From positions 1 to 9,232 of the forward strand of contig JADHKY010000041.1 of NCBI GenBank assembly GCA_016780945.1: 9,232 nt of DNA, read 5' to 3'. Positions 1 through 6,400 of the stretch are shown in pieces. The notes under the pieces were generated by a model. The model made no database searches, was not told where the DNA came from, and worked only from the letters and a program-made list of their open reading frames with translations. Both the position numbers and the translations under genes were made by a program. Numbering within the stretch: position 1 is the stretch's first letter; each line of letters opens with the position of its first letter. The DNA is from Aquiluna sp. GTDB taxonomy: Bacteria > Actinomycetota > Actinomycetes > Actinomycetales > Microbacteriaceae.

Positions 1-972
1 TACTAGAAGGCGGTCGTTTACCCGCTCTACTGTAATGCCAGAAAGGTCGAGCTTTTTCTGTCCGTGCCAATTGATAACTAGCTGCTCAACCTCCAAAACC
101 TGAGCCCGGGAAATGGCCGTTCCACTGATGCTCTGCAGGTATAGCTGAAGAGTTTTTCTTCTAAGTGCCGGATGCAGGCCCGCAACACTTCCCACAGCAA
201 GACCAGAATGGCTATCGGAGGCAGCAAGAACGGCCCGCGCCTGCTGGGCCAAAAAGTCATCTGCCTCAAAAGCGAGGTCAGCGGTTCTCGCGAGCGCCGC
301 CTGAAACCCAGCCCCCAGTGTCTTCTCCAGCTCCCCCGAAAGATTTCTCACTCGAACCCGCAAGAAGCTCTCGTCCTGATTGTGTGGGTCATCCCAAAAC
401 TGAAGATCCTGATCTAGGCAAGACTGCCTGAGTTCCGCTCGTGAGATATCCAGAAGCGGCCTGACAAGGCGTCGCTCCTGGTCGATTTGTGGCATGCCAC
501 TAATTGACCGAAGACCAGATCCTCTAGCGAGCCCCAACAAGACAGTCTCTGCCTGGTCGTCCTGGTTGTGACCGAGCAGGACATAGCTTGCAGAGTGTTC
601 CGCTCTTGCCTTTTCAAGCGCTGTGTATCTGGCATCCCTAGCGGCAGCCTCAAGGCCCTCGCCCGTGGGGGTGACCTTCACCTGCTCAACAATCACCGGA
701 TCCAAACCCAACGCACTGCATCTCTGGGCGGCCTCCTGGGCAACCACCTGCGAATTAGGCTGCAGCCCGTGGTCGATGATGACCGCACCAATTCTGTGAC
801 CAGCCTTTGGGATCTCAAACGCGGAAGCTGCGGCCAAGGCCATCGAGTCGGGCCCGCCCGAGCAGGCAACCAAGAAGAGCGATCCAGGCTCTAGGTCGAG
901 CTCTGCAAGCAACTCACGAACTGCGCGCCGAGCGTCCGCCATGGCGGGGGTGAGGCGAGGTCTAACTGGCAT
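1..972 (-). CDS. tilS: tRNA(Ile)-lysidine synthase TilS (3' end beyond window)
   Basis: TilS uses ATP and lysine to convert C34 of tRNA-Ile(CAU) to lysidine, so that the tRNA is charged with isoleucine and reads AUA; it acts in the cytoplasm. The minus-strand frame is open for 324 codons to the left edge, so the stop lies outside the window. Visible motifs: the PP-loop SGGPDS at residues 38-43, DHGLQ at 67-71, GHNQDDQAET at 134-143, LARGSG at about 148-153, and DPHNQDESFLRVRVR at about 195-209. The ATG at 972 is chosen because it gives MPVRPRLTPAMADARRAV, which resembles related actinobacterial N-termini, and GGAG lies just upstream (only 3 nt away, which is tight). An in-frame ATG at 942 would drop ten residues and has no Shine-Dalgarno sequence. 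The gene is divergent from ppa across 49 bp. Function is near certain; the exact start is likely. Confidence 0.96.
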   Translation of the reverse strand, partial: MPVRPRLTPAMADARRAVRELLAELDLEPGSLFLVACSGGPDSMALAAASAFEIPKAGHRIGAVIIDHGLQPNSQVVAQEAAQRCSALGLDPVIVEQVKVTPTGEGLEAAARDARYTALEKARAEHSASYVLLGHNQDDQAETVLLGLARGSGLRSISGMPQIDQERRLVRPLLDISRAELRQSCLDQDLQFWDDPHNQDESFLRVRVRNLSGELEKTLGAGFQAALARTADLAFEADDFLAQQARAVLAASDSHSGLAVGSVAGLHPALRRKTLQLYLQSISGTAISRAQVLEVEQLVINWHGQKKLDLSGITVERVNDRLLV

Positions 973-984
973 CGGCTCCAATTC

Positions 985-990
985 GATAAT
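985..990 (+). promoter_or_regulatory. Candidate -10 element for ppa
   Basis: GATAAT matches the TATAAT consensus at five of six positions and lies in the 49-bp gap between tilS and ppa. It would start a transcript near 997, with a leader of about 25 nt that contains the ppa Shine-Dalgarno. TACACT at 994-999 is a weaker alternative. No good -35 is visible for either, so this is tentative. Confidence 0.3.
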
Positions 991-1021
991 GTTTACACTC
1001 AAAGCCTATTTAGGAGAAGCG

Positions 1022-1501
1022 TTGTCATACGAAGTAGTTATTGAGATTCCTCGCGGAAGTAGAAACAAGTACGAGGTTGACCACGAGACTGGCAAGGTCT
1101 GGTTAGACAGGGTGCTCTTCACTCCTTTTGTCTATCCAGTCGACTACGGCGCCTTTGAAAACACCCTCGGTGGTGATGGTGACCCGCTAGACGCGCTTGT
1201 CCTGCTCGAGTATCCGGTCTTCCCCGGAGTCCACATGAGCGTTCGCCCGGTAGGCATGCTTCTCATGGAGGATGACGGCGGTCAGGACGAGAAGCTACTT
1301 TGCGTATTGGACAAGGATCCTCGCTTTGCCCACATCCAAGACATCCAAGATGTGCCGCAGCAGACCAAGAACGAGATCGAGCACTTCTTCGAGCACTACA
1401 AAGACCTAGAGCCGGGTAAGTGGGTCAAGCTTGGCGGTTGGCAGAACAAGGCTGCCGCTGAGAAGGTTCTTGCCGACGGCTACGCCAACTTCAAGGGCTA
1501 A
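1022..1501 (+). CDS. ppa: Inorganic pyrophosphatase, family I (soluble)
   Basis: Hydrolyses pyrophosphate to phosphate in the cytoplasm, pulling forward nucleic-acid and aminoacyl-tRNA synthesis. The product is 159 aa, the usual size for actinobacterial family I enzymes. Seen in the sequence: VIEIPRGSRNKYEVDHETG near the N-terminus; the metal-binding signature DGDPLDA at 52-58 with D52, D54 and D57; DEK at 89-91, matching the conserved Asp-x-Lys; and HFFEHYKDLEPGKWVK near 121-136. The TTG at 1022 is chosen because AGGAGA lies about 5 nt upstream and the product starts MSYEVVIEIP, as family members do. In-frame ATGs at 941 and 989 would add non-family residues and invade the tilS side. The NTF2-like gene follows after 24 nt on the same strand and is probably co-transcribed. 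Confidence 0.97.
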   Translation: MSYEVVIEIPRGSRNKYEVDHETGKVWLDRVLFTPFVYPVDYGAFENTLGGDGDPLDALVLLEYPVFPGVHMSVRPVGMLLMEDDGGQDEKLLCVLDKDPRFAHIQDIQDVPQQTKNEIEHFFEHYKDLEPGKWVKLGGWQNKAAAEKVLADGYANFKG

Positions 1502-1525
1502 CCAGCACGATCAGAGGGAGGGAAG

Positions 1526-1915
1526 TTGCAGCAACCAGACACGTCTTCGATTGACACCGGGCTAGTAAAGCTGCTCGATGACTACTTTGAGGTAATTCAC
1601 GCTCAAGACCTTGAACTGTTTGATCAGGTGTTCCACGAGCGCTGCACCCTCTATTCAGCGCAGGGTAACGAGCTTGTGCTGCGCCCCTTTGACGTCTACA
1701 GAGATCAGGTGGCAAATCGCCAATCACCCAAGGATTTAGGTAATCCAAGAGACGACCAAATTCTTGAGATTGACCAGATTTCAGACACTATGGCTTGGGC
1801 CAAGGTTCAGCTGCAGATGTTCGGCGGCATCATGCAGGACTACCTAAACTTCGTGAAGATCGACGGTAAGTGGTGGATTATCGCGAAACTCTACGAAAAG
1901 GTCGGCGAGTACTAG
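1526..1915 (+). CDS. NTF2-like family protein (Lumazine_bd_2 type), function unknown
   Basis: A 129-aa soluble protein with the shape of small NTF2-like (SnoaL/Lumazine_bd_2) proteins: an N-terminal helix LLDDYFEVIHAQDLELFDQVFHERC, then DTMAWAKVQLQMFGGIMQDYLNFVKIDGKWWIIAKLYEK near the C-terminus, which is the typical run of beta strands ending in a K-x-DG-x-W-x-I-x-x-K motif. These folds bind small molecules or act as minor enzymes; the substrate cannot be inferred. The start is TTG at 1526, behind a strong GAGGGAGGGAAG purine tract. The gene follows ppa closely. Its TAG stop lies inside CTAG, shared with the stop of the convergent NlpC/P60 gene. Confidence 0.8.
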   Translation: MQQPDTSSIDTGLVKLLDDYFEVIHAQDLELFDQVFHERCTLYSAQGNELVLRPFDVYRDQVANRQSPKDLGNPRDDQILEIDQISDTMAWAKVQLQMFGGIMQDYLNFVKIDGKWWIIAKLYEKVGEY

Positions 1916-3120
1916 TTTGAGCTAGCGGTCGGCCTGCCCGCATAGGGCCAAAGCTCGCCATATCGCACTGGCACAATCCGAACGGTTCTAGCTGGGTTCG
2001 GAGCCTCAAGCATCATGCCGTCGCCTAGGTAAATGGCAACGTGGTACTTATCTCCTGAGAAGGCGCTCTCGGTTGACCACCAGATCAAATCTCCGCGCTG
2101 AGCATTCTGGAATGGCACCAGTTTCTTCTGTCCCGCCAGCACGTTGTATTGAGCGGTAGCTGAGTGCCAACCGATGTAGACACCGGCTGCCGCATAGCTC
2201 TTCATGGTAATTCCGCTGCAGTCCCAAACATTCGGTCCGGCGCCTCCAAGGACATACCTCTCACCAAGCTGTTCACTTGCAAAGGCAATGGCGGTCTCGA
2301 CCTGGGCCCAGTCCGGTTCGCCGACTGAGTAGAGCTCAGGGGCGGTAGGGGCTGCACGAATAGCAGCCTGCCTTCGCTCCCACTCAAGACCCTCTTGCCT
2401 CTGGCGTTCAATTTCTTCGGCGGTGTCTTTGAGCTCTGCGAGCTGCTCCATCATGGTGGCGCGCTCGCGCTCAGACTCGGCAACCTTCGCAATGACGGCA
2501 TCCGCGGCATCCTGGGCCTCTTGGTAGAGCTTTTCGGCCTCGGCCTCTATCTCCTCGAGCTCGATTCTTGACTGCTCAAGCTCCAGAGCCAGCGCTTCGG
2601 CCTGAGCCTGCTTGTCGAGCGCGGCCTGATAGATCGCCTCGGTGCGCTGAGCGATGATCTCCTCCATGCTCATCTGAAACAGCAGGCTCTCGGCATCGTC
2701 TGGGTTGAAAAGAAGCTCGAGTGTGGTGTCGGTGGCACTGCGATCGCGGAACATATGAGCGACGATTCTGCCGAGCTGAAGCCTTGCCTCCTCGGCCTCG
2801 GTCGCAGACTGCTCGACCCTGGCCTGCAGCGATTCAACCTTGGCGGCCATCTCGTTCTTGGCGTCTATGGCCTGGTTGTATTCCTCGTTCTTTTGAAGAG
2901 CGATCGTCTCCAGCGCTCTTGCCTCTTCCTCCAAGGTCACAAGGAGTGACTCGATGCGCTCAATCAGCTTTTCTTTTTCCTGAACATCGCGCTTAGCAGC
3001 GGCAACCTCGGCGGCAGTTGGGTAGTCGGGGTTGGCGTATGCGGGGGTGAGTAGCAGCGTTCCTGCGACCAGGCCGATGCCGGAAAGAGCAGCGATAATC
3101 GCGTTTTTGCGCATTGCCAA
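1912..3120 (-). CDS. Secreted coiled-coil NlpC/P60 peptidoglycan endopeptidase (RipA/CwlO-like)
   Basis: A 402-aa exported cell-wall hydrolase, expected to cut D-Glu/diaminoacid bonds in peptidoglycan stem peptides during growth or daughter-cell separation. Residues 1-29 are a signal peptide: basic MAMRKN, a hydrophobic stretch, and an AYA site before N30. Residues about 36-255 are a long Glu/Gln/Ala-rich coiled coil, interrupted near 120-150 by a segment (FRDRSATDTTLELLFNPDDAESLL) seen in RipA/CwlO-like proteins; it probably restrains activity or docks to a partner. The NlpC/P60 domain spans about 270-398. Cys301 in WDCSG, His360 in YHVAIYLGDG and Glu372 fit the RipA Cys-His-Glu triad, including the 12-residue His-Glu spacing. 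GGGAGG lies 5 nt before TTG 3120; the in-frame ATG at 3114 has an 11-nt spacing and is the alternative start. Confidence 0.93.
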   Translation of the reverse strand: MAMRKNAIIAALSGIGLVAGTLLLTPAYANPDYPTAAEVAAAKRDVQEKEKLIERIESLLVTLEEEARALETIALQKNEEYNQAIDAKNEMAAKVESLQARVEQSATEAEEARLQLGRIVAHMFRDRSATDTTLELLFNPDDAESLLFQMSMEEIIAQRTEAIYQAALDKQAQAEALALELEQSRIELEEIEAEAEKLYQEAQDAADAVIAKVAESERERATMMEQLAELKDTAEEIERQRQEGLEWERRQAAIRAAPTAPELYSVGEPDWAQVETAIAFASEQLGERYVLGGAGPNVWDCSGITMKSYAAAGVYIGWHSATAQYNVLAGQKKLVPFQNAQRGDLIWWSTESAFSGDKYHVAIYLGDGMMLEAPNPARTVRIVPVRYGELWPYAGRPTASSN

Positions 3121-3182
3121 TTCGACCTCCCTGCCAAGAATCTAAGCCAAAGCTTCAAGTATTGCCTGAGAGTTCGCTATGT

Positions 3183-3213
3183 GTTGCGCAACTTGCCGAA
3201 ACACAAGTAGTCT
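3183..3213 (+). promoter_or_regulatory. Candidate promoter of the tRNA cluster with palindromic -35 region
   Basis: TTGCGC at 3184-3189 and TAGTCT at 3208-3213, separated by 18 nt, form a weak promoter that would start transcription near 3220, about 25 nt before the mature tRNA-Glu. The -35 lies within the perfect 10-bp palindrome GTTGCGCAAC (3183-3192), so TTGCGC also occurs on the other strand facing the NlpC/P60 gene. Consensus matches are weak and the assignment is tentative. Confidence 0.3.
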
Positions 3214-3245
3214 TTACCGTCGGTGCTTTGAAGTTGCCAGCTTCT

Positions 3246-3318
3246 GGCCCCATCGTTTAGCGGCCTAGGACGCCGCCCTTTCACGGCGGTAGCACGGGTT
3301 CGAATCCCGTTGGGGTCA
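3246..3318 (+). tRNA. tRNA-Glu (anticodon TTC)
   Basis: A 73-nt cloverleaf. The acceptor strands GGCCCCA and TGGGGTC pair (one G-T), with discriminator A3318. The anticodon stem CCGCC/GGCGG encloses loop CTTTCAC with anticodon TTC at 3280-3282, reading GAA/GAG. The T arm is ACGGG-TTCGAAT-CCCGT. CCA is not encoded and must be added. First of three tRNAs in one direction. Confidence 0.97.
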
Positions 3319-3341
3319 CTAGGCGATTTAGAAGCATCTCT

Positions 3342-3415
3342 GGCCCTGTAGCGCAGTTGGTTAGCGCGCCGCCCTGTCACGGCGGAGGTCGCGGGTTCAA
3401 GTCCCGTCAGGGTCG
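3342..3415 (+). tRNA. tRNA-Asp (anticodon GTC)
   Basis: A 74-nt cloverleaf. The acceptor strands GGCCCTG and CAGGGTC pair, with discriminator G3415, an aspartate identity base. The anticodon stem CCGCC/GGCGG encloses loop CTGTCAC with GTC at 3376-3378, and the T loop is TTCAAGT. CCA is not encoded. It lies 23 nt after tRNA-Glu and shares its anticodon stem sequence. Confidence 0.97.
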
Positions 3416-3433
3416 CGTCGCGCAAGCGAATGG

Positions 3434-3447
3434 GGAGCGAGAGCTCC
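3434..3447 (+). other. Small GNRA-type hairpin in the tRNA-Asp/tRNA-Phe spacer
   Basis: GGAGC and GCTCC form a 5-bp stem around a GAGA tetraloop, two bases before the 5' end of tRNA-Phe. It could guide processing of the polycistronic tRNA precursor. There is no U-run, so it is not a terminator. A stem this short can arise by chance. Confidence 0.35.
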
Positions 3448-3449
3448 AA

Positions 3450-3525
3450 GGCTCTGTAGCTCAGTTGGTAGAGCGAACGACTGAAAATCGTTAGGTCACC
3501 GGATCGACGCCGGTCGGAGCCACCA
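3450..3525 (+). tRNA. tRNA-Phe (anticodon GAA), CCA encoded
   Basis: A 76-nt tRNA including an encoded CCA (3523-3525). The acceptor strands GGCTCTG and CGGAGCC pair with one T-G. The anticodon stem AACGA/TCGTT encloses loop CTGAAAA with GAA at 3483-3485. Of the three tRNAs here, only this one carries genomic CCA. An EamA transporter start follows 14 nt after the CCA, so transcripts probably continue into mRNA. Confidence 0.97.
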
Positions 3526-3539
3526 GAAAGAGGCAGATA

Positions 3540-4400
3540 GTGACCATCATCTTCGGTTTGCTATCTGCCTTTTCCTATGGCTACGCAGACTTCGTAGGGG
3601 CCATAGCCGCCAAGAAGGTAAGGGCCCTGGCGGTCACCACGGTTGCCTTCGTATTTGGACTGACCATCGCGGTATTTCTCTCGCTGTTTTTTGGCGCCAG
3701 CTATCAGCTAAGCGTTATCCAGATCGGTATCTATGCAGGAATCTGCTCCGCGGCCGCAATTACCTTTCTCTATGCCGCGCTGGCCCTAGGCCCCATCTCC
3801 ATTGTTAGTCCGTTGACGGCTGTTTTGTCGGCGATGATTCCGGTGCTGTTCGATGTCGCCTCCGGGCAGCAGCTCAGCGCGTTCGCGCTTGTTGCAATCG
3901 CCATGATTTTGGTGGCGGTAGTGCTGGTGGCGTTTATCCCCGGAGATGCGGTCCGGCTGCCGACCCTCAGGGCAACGCTCTATTCGGTGGGAGCGGGAGT
4001 TGGCTTCGCAGGAATCTTCCTGTTTTTAGACATGGCACCCGAGGGCAGCGGGCTTGGGGTGCTGGTTGTCATGCGACTGGTCGGGCTGGTGCTATTGGCT
4101 GGTGGCCTGATTGGTCTAATGCTGGCTGGTCGCTCCAAGGTGTTTGTGGAAAAAGAGCTTTTTGGAAAGTCGTTATTTCCGCTGGTGCTATTGGCCGGTC
4201 TCGGTGATGTAACCGGAAACGTCTTTTTCATGATCGCAACCTCAAGCGGAGCCCTGGCGGTTGCCGCGGTGCTAACTTCGCTCTATCCGGTGGGAACAAT
4301 CCTGCTCGCGAGAATCTTTTTAAAGGAGCGAATAGCTCTGAGCCAAAACATCGGCATCGCTCTAGCCATCGCGGCGTGTGCGATCTTGGCAGCCGGCTAA
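3540..4400 (+). CDS. EamA/DMT-family transporter
   Basis: A 286-aa integral membrane protein with about ten hydrophobic helices in two similar halves, the architecture of EamA (10-TMS drug/metabolite) carriers that export amino acids, metabolites or drugs. Features: the N-terminal FGLLSAFSYGYADFVGA, and the paired-repeat ends LGPISIVSPLTAVLSAMIPVL (about 83-103) and SGALAVAAVLTSLYPVGTILLARIFLKERI (about 237-266); the latter is the typical EamA signature ending in a KER/E motif. The start is GTG 3540, with AGAGG about 6 nt upstream. It lies 14 nt downstream of the encoded CCA of tRNA-Phe and 13 nt upstream of the MFS gene, suggesting tRNA-transporter co-transcription. The substrate is unknown. 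Confidence 0.9.
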   Translation: MTIIFGLLSAFSYGYADFVGAIAAKKVRALAVTTVAFVFGLTIAVFLSLFFGASYQLSVIQIGIYAGICSAAAITFLYAALALGPISIVSPLTAVLSAMIPVLFDVASGQQLSAFALVAIAMILVAVVLVAFIPGDAVRLPTLRATLYSVGAGVGFAGIFLFLDMAPEGSGLGVLVVMRLVGLVLLAGGLIGLMLAGRSKVFVEKELFGKSLFPLVLLAGLGDVTGNVFFMIATSSGALAVAAVLTSLYPVGTILLARIFLKERIALSQNIGIALAIAACAILAAG

Positions 4401-4413
4401 CTAAGGAAAGCAA

Positions 4414-6021
4414 TTGAAAACTAAGAACCGCTGGGTCGGACTCGTCTTTATCTCGATGGCGATCTCTCTGGTCATCATTGACGGCACCATCGTCAACACC
4501 ATCTTCCCAAAGGTGATTGAGGACCTCGCCCTAACCTCCACGGAGGTGCAGTGGGTTCAGGAGAGCTACGTCCTGGTCTTTGCCTCCACACTCCTGGTTT
4601 GGGGCTCGCTCGCCGACAAGATCGGTCGCAAGCGGCTTCTGCTAATTGGAATTGTCATATTCATCATTGCTTCGGTCTGGGCGGGTTCAACAGAGTCGGC
4701 CGGTGAAATGATTGCCGCTCGGGTGGTGCAGGGTTTTGGTGGCGCAATGGTGTTGCCAACCACGCTGTCTTTGGTGAACGCAAACTTCCAGGGCAAAGAG
4801 CGAGGCATCGCCTTCGCGGTCTGGGGAGCGACCATTGGCGGCATGGTTGCCGTTGGTCCAGTTCTTGGCGGCTGGCTAGCAACCGACTTCACCTGGCGCT
4901 GGGCATTTTTGATCAACCTGCCCTTGGGCATCTTGATTCTCGCCGGCCTCATCTACCTAATCCCCGAATCAAAAGCCGAGGGTGGTCGCAAGGGCATTGA
5001 CTGGTTAGGTGCTGCTATCTCGATTGTCATGTTCGGCACCCTGGTCTTCGGCCTGATCGAGGGCCGCGTCTATGGCTGGCTCACCCCAAACCCAAAGAAC
5101 CAGTTTGCTCTGGGCGACTTTGTCTGGCCCGAGGATGGCATCTCTGTGATACCAGTAGCTCTAGGCATTGCTGCAATAACGAGCGTGATGTTTGTGCTCT
5201 GGGAGCGCAAGCGCGAGCGCGAAGGCAAGAGCGTTCTTTTAGACCTTGGGCTATTCAGCATCGCCTCGTTCCGAAACGGTTCACTTGCAGCGATGATCAT
5301 TTCTCTTGGAGAGTTTGGCCTGCTTTTTGCAATCCCACTCTGGCTCCAAAATGTTCTCGGCCTGAGCCCAATAAGCTCCGGGCTTGTGCTGTTGTGGTTG
5401 GCAGCTGGTGCCTTTATGGCATCGGGAATTGGTGGGGCGCTCTCAGGCAAACTTCCCCCTGCCAGAGCGGTCCAGATTGGCGTCGGGCTTGAGCTTATTG
5501 GTGTTGCGGGAATTGGTCTTGTGGCATCGGTTGATGCCGGTTGGGGAGTTATTGCTCCACTGCTATTCATCTACGGCATCGGCATCGGGCTAGCAACCGC
5601 TCAGCTGACCGGAGTCATCATGGTCGATGTCCCGATGTCCCAGACCGGACAGGCCTCTGGTTCGCAGTCGACAGTTCGGCAGATTGGCTCGGCTCTGGGT
5701 ATTGCTGTTCTTGGCAGCATGCTCTTCACCGGAACCCAGGCCTCCTTCGAGGATCGCCTGGACGAACTCGCGGTTTCGCAAACCCAGCAGGTGATGCTGG
5801 TCGATGCAGTCGTCGAATCAGCTGGAGGCGCTATCCCGCAGCTTTCAGAGGGACTTGCCGCTCAGGGGGTCTCTCAGGAGCTAGCCCAGTCCATCGAGGA
5901 GGCTGCCGGAGATGCCTTCACAGATGGCGCGAAGTGGGCGGCTTTTGCAGCCGCAATCTTCCTGCTTCTGGGCTTCGCCTCAACCTTCAGACTTGGGGCC
6001 AGATCTAAAGAAACGGCCTAG
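4414..6021 (+). CDS. DHA2-family MFS multidrug exporter (14 TMS, EmrB/QacA type)
   Basis: A 535-aa proton-driven efflux transporter with about 14 hydrophobic helices, the DHA2 drug-exporter architecture. Motifs: IIDGTIVNTIFP at about 21-32 with membrane Asp23 (DHA2 motif D1), GSLADKIGRKR at 64-74 (motif A), RVVQGFGGAMVLP at about 103-115 (motif B), and GPVLGGWL (148-155) followed by WRWAFLINLPLGI (motif C region). The last helix ends near residue 527 with a short basic tail. The start is TTG 4414, with AAGGAAAG upstream, 13 nt after the EamA stop. The TAG stop shares CTAG with the stop of the convergent TipAS gene, a drug-binding domain that may act on the same compounds. The substrate cannot be read from sequence. 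Confidence 0.93.
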   Translation: MKTKNRWVGLVFISMAISLVIIDGTIVNTIFPKVIEDLALTSTEVQWVQESYVLVFASTLLVWGSLADKIGRKRLLLIGIVIFIIASVWAGSTESAGEMIAARVVQGFGGAMVLPTTLSLVNANFQGKERGIAFAVWGATIGGMVAVGPVLGGWLATDFTWRWAFLINLPLGILILAGLIYLIPESKAEGGRKGIDWLGAAISIVMFGTLVFGLIEGRVYGWLTPNPKNQFALGDFVWPEDGISVIPVALGIAAITSVMFVLWERKREREGKSVLLDLGLFSIASFRNGSLAAMIISLGEFGLLFAIPLWLQNVLGLSPISSGLVLLWLAAGAFMASGIGGALSGKLPPARAVQIGVGLELIGVAGIGLVASVDAGWGVIAPLLFIYGIGIGLATAQLTGVIMVDVPMSQTGQASGSQSTVRQIGSALGIAVLGSMLFTGTQASFEDRLDELAVSQTQQVMLVDAVVESAGGAIPQLSEGLAAQGVSQELAQSIEEAAGDAFTDGAKWAAFAAAIFLLLGFASTFRLGARSKETA

Positions 6022-6365
6022 AGGTTTTTGTCTGCGAAGTGGGTTGCGGCCTGGTAGATGTAGTTACCTAGACCCTCGCGCTGACCCTCGTAGGCTTCGT
6101 TATAGCCGGTTGGCAGGGCAAAGCTCATGGCTAGGTTCTTATAGCTCTCGCGATCTGGAGTCCAAAACCTCAGGCAAAACTCGTAGTGCTCTCTGACCGC
6201 ATCCTGCATCTGCTCGTGCTCGGGATCTAGCCCCTCGTCAAGGCAAGAGATCATCTTCTCGGTTATGGCTCCGAACTCTTTGGTGAACTGCTGGTTCTCC
6301 TGAGCTGAGTAGTTGTTTTGGTAGTAACTACCCGCAACCAGGTTGTTCCTATCGTCAAAGTTCAC
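6018..6365 (-). CDS. Stand-alone TipAS antibiotic-recognition domain protein
   Basis: A 115-aa protein that is essentially one TipAS domain, the all-helical drug-binding module found at the C-terminus of MerR-type regulators such as TipA. The match is in the layout: EFGAITEKMISCLDEGLDPEHEQMQDAVREHYEFCLRFW (31-68), where H60 and the RFW at 66-68 fit the family H-x(5)-RFW pattern; then SYKNLAMSFALPTGYNEAYEG and YIYQAATHFAD. There is no MerR DNA-binding helix-turn-helix, so it cannot act as a classic MerR activator. Known stand-alone or tandem TipAS proteins bind and sequester antibiotics (for example AlbA with albicidin). Cys41 and Cys64 are present; thiopeptides attach to a Cys in TipAS. The only upstream in-frame start is GTG 6365; AAGGA abuts it, too close for normal use, so a leaderless start is likely. 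Confidence 0.8.
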   Translation of the reverse strand: MNFDDRNNLVAGSYYQNNYSAQENQQFTKEFGAITEKMISCLDEGLDPEHEQMQDAVREHYEFCLRFWTPDRESYKNLAMSFALPTGYNEAYEGQREGLGNYIYQAATHFADKNL

Positions 6366-6371
6366 TCCTTC

Positions 6372-6377
6372 AAGTTA
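6372..6377 (-). promoter_or_regulatory. Candidate -10 of the TipAS gene, leaderless
   Basis: On the minus strand TAACTT fits the actinobacterial TANNNT -10 pattern and is followed by six bases (gaagga) and then the GTG start. A transcript would therefore begin at or next to the start codon, which explains the unusable Shine-Dalgarno spacing. No clear -35 is seen. Confidence 0.4.
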
Positions 6378-6387
6378 CCAAATTCGC

Positions 6388-6393
6388 TAGTGT
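6388..6393 (+). promoter_or_regulatory. Candidate -10 of the crcB pair, leaderless
   Basis: TAGTGT fits TANNNT and is followed by seven bases (ttgaagg) and then GTG 6401. The spacing suits a transcript starting at the first codon. It faces the TipAS -10 across ten bases, so the two promoters would exclude or strongly affect each other. Confidence 0.35.
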
Positions 6394-6400
6394 TTGAAGG

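Noticed and set aside
941..1021. A longer ppa starting at ATG 941 or 989
   Set aside because: The extension is not family-like and overlaps the tilS start, while TTG 1022 has a well-spaced AGGAGA.
3177..3449. A minus-strand protein across the tRNA-Glu and tRNA-Asp genes
   Set aside because: It is the reverse reading of tRNA sequence, a common false gene call.
6366..6400. A fluoride riboswitch upstream of the crcB pair
   Set aside because: The gap is 35 bp, too short for the crcB motif aptamer, and the conserved aptamer words are not present there or elsewhere just upstream.
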